A program made the position numbers and the translations under genes. This document shows positions 62,701-64,000 of a stretch of 64,000 nucleotides of DNA, one piece after another. How positions within the stretch are numbered: the stretch's first letter is position 1; each line of letters opens with the position of its first letter. Source of the stretch: Bacteroidales bacterium UBA7009. Lineage in GTDB: Bacteria > Bacteroidota > Bacteroidia > Bacteroidales > Paludibacteraceae. Where the stretch lies: the NCBI GenBank assembly GCA_002449665.1, contig DJXH01000008.1, positions 1-64,000 of the forward strand. The letters are read 5' to 3'. The notes under the pieces were generated by a model. It saw nothing but the letters and a program-made list of their open reading frames with translations. It did no database searches and was not told the DNA's origin.

Positions 62701-64000
62701 GCAATTTTCAACTCCGAGGGTGCCTGTGTCAGTGCCGTACAATTGTAGAACATATAACGACAGGTTTGTGTACTCGTTGCACTTGTCGCTGCTATTTCAG
62801 GTGCTGTGGTAAGTGCGGTGCAATCGTAAAACATTTCGTAATAGCATTTTTCAGGTAATGTCAATGCAGGCAGTTGTTCTGGAACATTCGTCAATGAAGT
62901 GCAGCCGCGGAACATGTCTGAATAACACGAGGCTGCAAGTGTTGTAGCTGGTAATGCCGGTGCTGTCGTGAGTGAAGAACAATTGTAGAACATACTATTA
63001 TAGCAGGAAGATACCATTGTCATCGCCGGCAATGTCGGTGCTGAAGTCAGTCTGGTGCAACCATAGAACATATTCAGGTAACAAGAATTTGCCAGTGTTG
63101 TCGCGGGCAATGTTGCGGGAGCATCCACCAGATTGCTGCAACCGTTAAACATATTCTGATAACAATACTGTCCAAGATTGGTGGCAGAAAGTTTCAAGTC
63201 TCCCGCACTAACAATTTTAGTGTTTACATAATTGATATTGTAAAAGAATGAATAAAAAGCGTAACTGGGGAGAGTAACAGAATTATTAATTTCTGTTTGA
63301 GTGCCAGAAAATATTGACATAAGATTTCCGCTCAAAGATGCTGTTCCATTTCCACTTATATAGAGCATCCAATATTTTATTGTACTCTGCGCGAAGCCAG
63401 AAGTATTTGTACCATACATTTGCAAACTTGCTCCGGCAGGTATAGTTGCTATATCTCTACCACCCGTATCATAATTAGTTGTTGTCAGACTATTCCAATC
63501 CCCATACGTGCCATTCGTAATTAAGCGATAGTAAATCGTAACATTCGCAGGAACATTACTACTTCTTTTAAGTTGCGCTGTAAGAGATTGTGATGCGTGC
63601 GTGTTGGTAATGGTAAAGTAATCCGGCTCCTCAACATAGGTGGCAGTGTAGGTGACATCACCCGTCAGAGCGGGCAGGGAGGCGTCCTTGTCTGTGAACG
63701 CGGAATTTCCGTCCGTCCAACCAGTGAATATGTAACCTTGCCTACTTGGGGTAGAACCGCTATATACCGGTATACGGCCTTCTATCAGGTCAAACGACTG
63801 AAGACCTGTGCCGTTCCAGTTTTGGAATGTCACCGTATAGGTGGTTGCTGTGGGGTCGTCCTTGAACAGGGCTGTATAGGTGACATTGCCGCTTACCGTG
63901 AAAGTACGGGTCGCATTGGTGGAATTGTTGTCCTGCCATTTGTTGAACACATATCCTTCCGCCGTGTTCGGATGAGCAGTGACAGTAACCTGCTGACCGT
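59763..64000 (-). CDS. InlB-repeat and BspA-like T9SS cargo, N-terminus outside window
   Basis: The open frame runs through 64000 (GQQVTVTAHPNTAEGYVF at the edge), so the N-terminus is missing; at least 1412 residues are encoded. Order: two InlB/Listeria-Bacteroides repeats (GYVFNKWQDNN; NWNGTGLQSFDLIEG), an EPDYFTITNTHASQSL segment shared with the 926-residue protein, about nine BspA/DUF285 units (63200-62560, CYNSMFYNCSSLTTAPALPA), then eight InlB-type repeats (about 62155-60475, e.g. HNVSWVTDGNTLTGEYTDG, GYTFKAWSPDV, YTATW). The final ~240 residues form a beta domain (RWATLCLPFDFDTDG) and end with a T9SS sorting signal (KYIENGILIIERGGVRYDAQ). A surface protein whose ligand is unknown. Confidence 0.9.
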   Translation of the reverse strand, partial: GQQVTVTAHPNTAEGYVFNKWQDNNSTNATRTFTVSGNVTYTALFKDDPTATTYTVTFQNWNGTGLQSFDLIEGRIPVYSGSTPSRQGYIFTGWTDGNSAFTDKDASLPALTGDVTYTATYVEEPDYFTITNTHASQSLTAQLKRSSNVPANVTIYYRLITNGTYGDWNSLTTTNYDTGGRDIATIPAGASLQMYGTNTSGFAQSTIKYWMLYISGNGTASLSGNLMSIFSGTQTEINNSVTLPSYAFYSFFYNINYVNTKIVSAGDLKLSATNLGQYCYQNMFNGCSNLVDAPATLPATTLANSCYLNMFYGCTRLTSAPTLPAMTMVSSCYNSMFYNCSSLTTAPALPATTLAASCYSDMFRGCTSLTNVPEQLPALTLPEKCYYEMFYDCTALTTAPEIAATSATSTQTCRYMFYNCTALTQAPSELKIATLQNYTYNNMFYGCSNLGKAPTIRATTLANYGMQQMFKSCSKLKHIRYYGTTLGGTYSKTADWVNGVKSTGDFYCPPTLDRTAGTANIPSGWTVYSYNVTFIPKSCTWEDATNANKQFTWETDTTNVMTFLRAESADNAKFYTDAACTSEISVSDITAALATQKESSASTTKNYYVQKVSSYTLAWDANGGELSGEYTAAGSYSAGAAITAPTATRTGYTFDAWSPAFSGTMPSATTTYVATWNIVTYNLTYAGLNGATNSNPEEYTVETATFALANPGTREGYTFTGWTCGGNPITQITIGSTGDKTITANWSTNTHNVSWVTDGNALTGTYTNGTTAYGTTIVAPATPTKNATAQYTYTFNGWTPAVAATMPDNDVTYTATWTETPVSYTLAWTTDGNTLTGTYTHGTVAYGTGITQPNTPTKTGHTFAGWDAGNDGVADELAATMPATNTTYTAIWTANQHNVSWVTDGNTLTGEYTDGTTDYGTTIIAPNTPTKNATAQYTYTFNGWEPALDATMPDKDVTYTATWTETPVNYTLKWTTDGDALTGEYTNGTVAYGTTITAPNTPTKTGYTFKAWSPDVAETMPAENVTYTATWSTTSYTIRFLNWNGTELQSSSVAYGATPSYNGETPTKAADAAAEGYTYTFNTWSPDIATVTGDATYTATFTPAKKQYSLTWDFAGGATTTNEADYTHGNVAWGTAITAPADPTKSGFEFAGWNTTPATNMPAAQTTYTAQWREVVTTTPEIELYDNSDASVYTELLSTYAGQTVNVTLKRTFNANRWATLCLPFDFDTDGSALDGRVYELLECNVDNQTGMTITFALAPYENGVDIVAGKPYLVLIDNKLTDPRFEGVTLTSFTPLTVSKTYVDFVANIPQTTLTEKEDIFINNNRLYYPKAGGSPLRAFRAYLHIKNANGMEYAQPRVRLVVRGESGETIDVMSIDEDAEPETLKYIENGILIIERGGVRYDAQGKKLE

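Overview
The window reads as a chromosomal segment of an uncultured-type Bacteroidales bacterium (phylum Bacteroidota). Four lines of evidence support this: a complete type IX secretion (T9SS) core locus porP-porK-porL-porM-porN; giant secreted proteins ending in T9SS C-terminal sorting domains; Bacteroidota-only families (DUF2795, DUF3098, DUF4494, long-form NusB, PorP/SprF); and at least eight promoters of the Bacteroidota type, TTTG-N18..20-TAnnTTTG. No species can be named from the sequence. By eye GC is close to one half, lower in the 2016-8198 gene and higher in parts of 52000-57000.

Layout. 1-90: 3' end of a tRNA and its terminator. 91-1872 (minus): a DUF2400 protein and class II fructose-bisphosphate aldolase. 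2016-8198 (minus): a 2060-residue BspA-like leucine-rich-repeat T9SS cargo, preceded at about 8250-8483 by a rod-shaped structured RNA with its own promoter and terminator. 8546-11341: MATE exporter, divergent methyltransferase and cob(I)alamin adenosyltransferase. 11490-17817: DUF2795 protein, then the T9SS core. 17915-25687: ftsX, DUF3098, uppP, truB, queA, ung, polA, psuG. 25714-28010 (minus): three envelope genes. 28276-37058: dapB, lepB, wbqC-like, ilvE, peptide transporter, a conserved acidic protein, rsmI, flippase, and a decayed DUF1016 nuclease gene. 37089-41838: riboflavin synthase, two FKBP isomerases (the second with a duplicated N-terminal domain), a second flippase, truA. 41946-50590: nusB, yajC, a shortened YbbR protein, a WbpE/PorR-like aminotransferase, rpoN, PAP2, DUF4105, a catalytically degenerate alkaline-phosphatase-fold protein, DUF4494 and a PlsC-like acyltransferase. 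50602-64000 (minus): a surface-protein island of a 1966-residue GCDS-repeat protein, a 926-residue BspA-like protein, a 42-residue small ORF, and an InlB-repeat/BspA-like T9SS cargo that runs off the window.

How it fits together. The window encodes the T9SS trans-envelope motor and ring (PorL, M, K, N), a PorP/SprF outer-membrane partner, and at least three predicted cargos. It also carries a signal peptidase, FKBP foldases and YajC. Two flippases and a DegT-family aminotransferase could serve the surface polysaccharide used in some Bacteroidales to anchor T9SS cargo. The rest is conserved housekeeping: RNA modification, DNA repair, lysine and branched-chain amino-acid metabolism, riboflavin.

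The most unusual items are the rod-like RNA, a DNA polymerase I missing its whole proofreading domain, the pseudo-phosphatase, the small ORF among giant surface genes, and the near-identical 174-bp tandem repeats in the GCDS protein.
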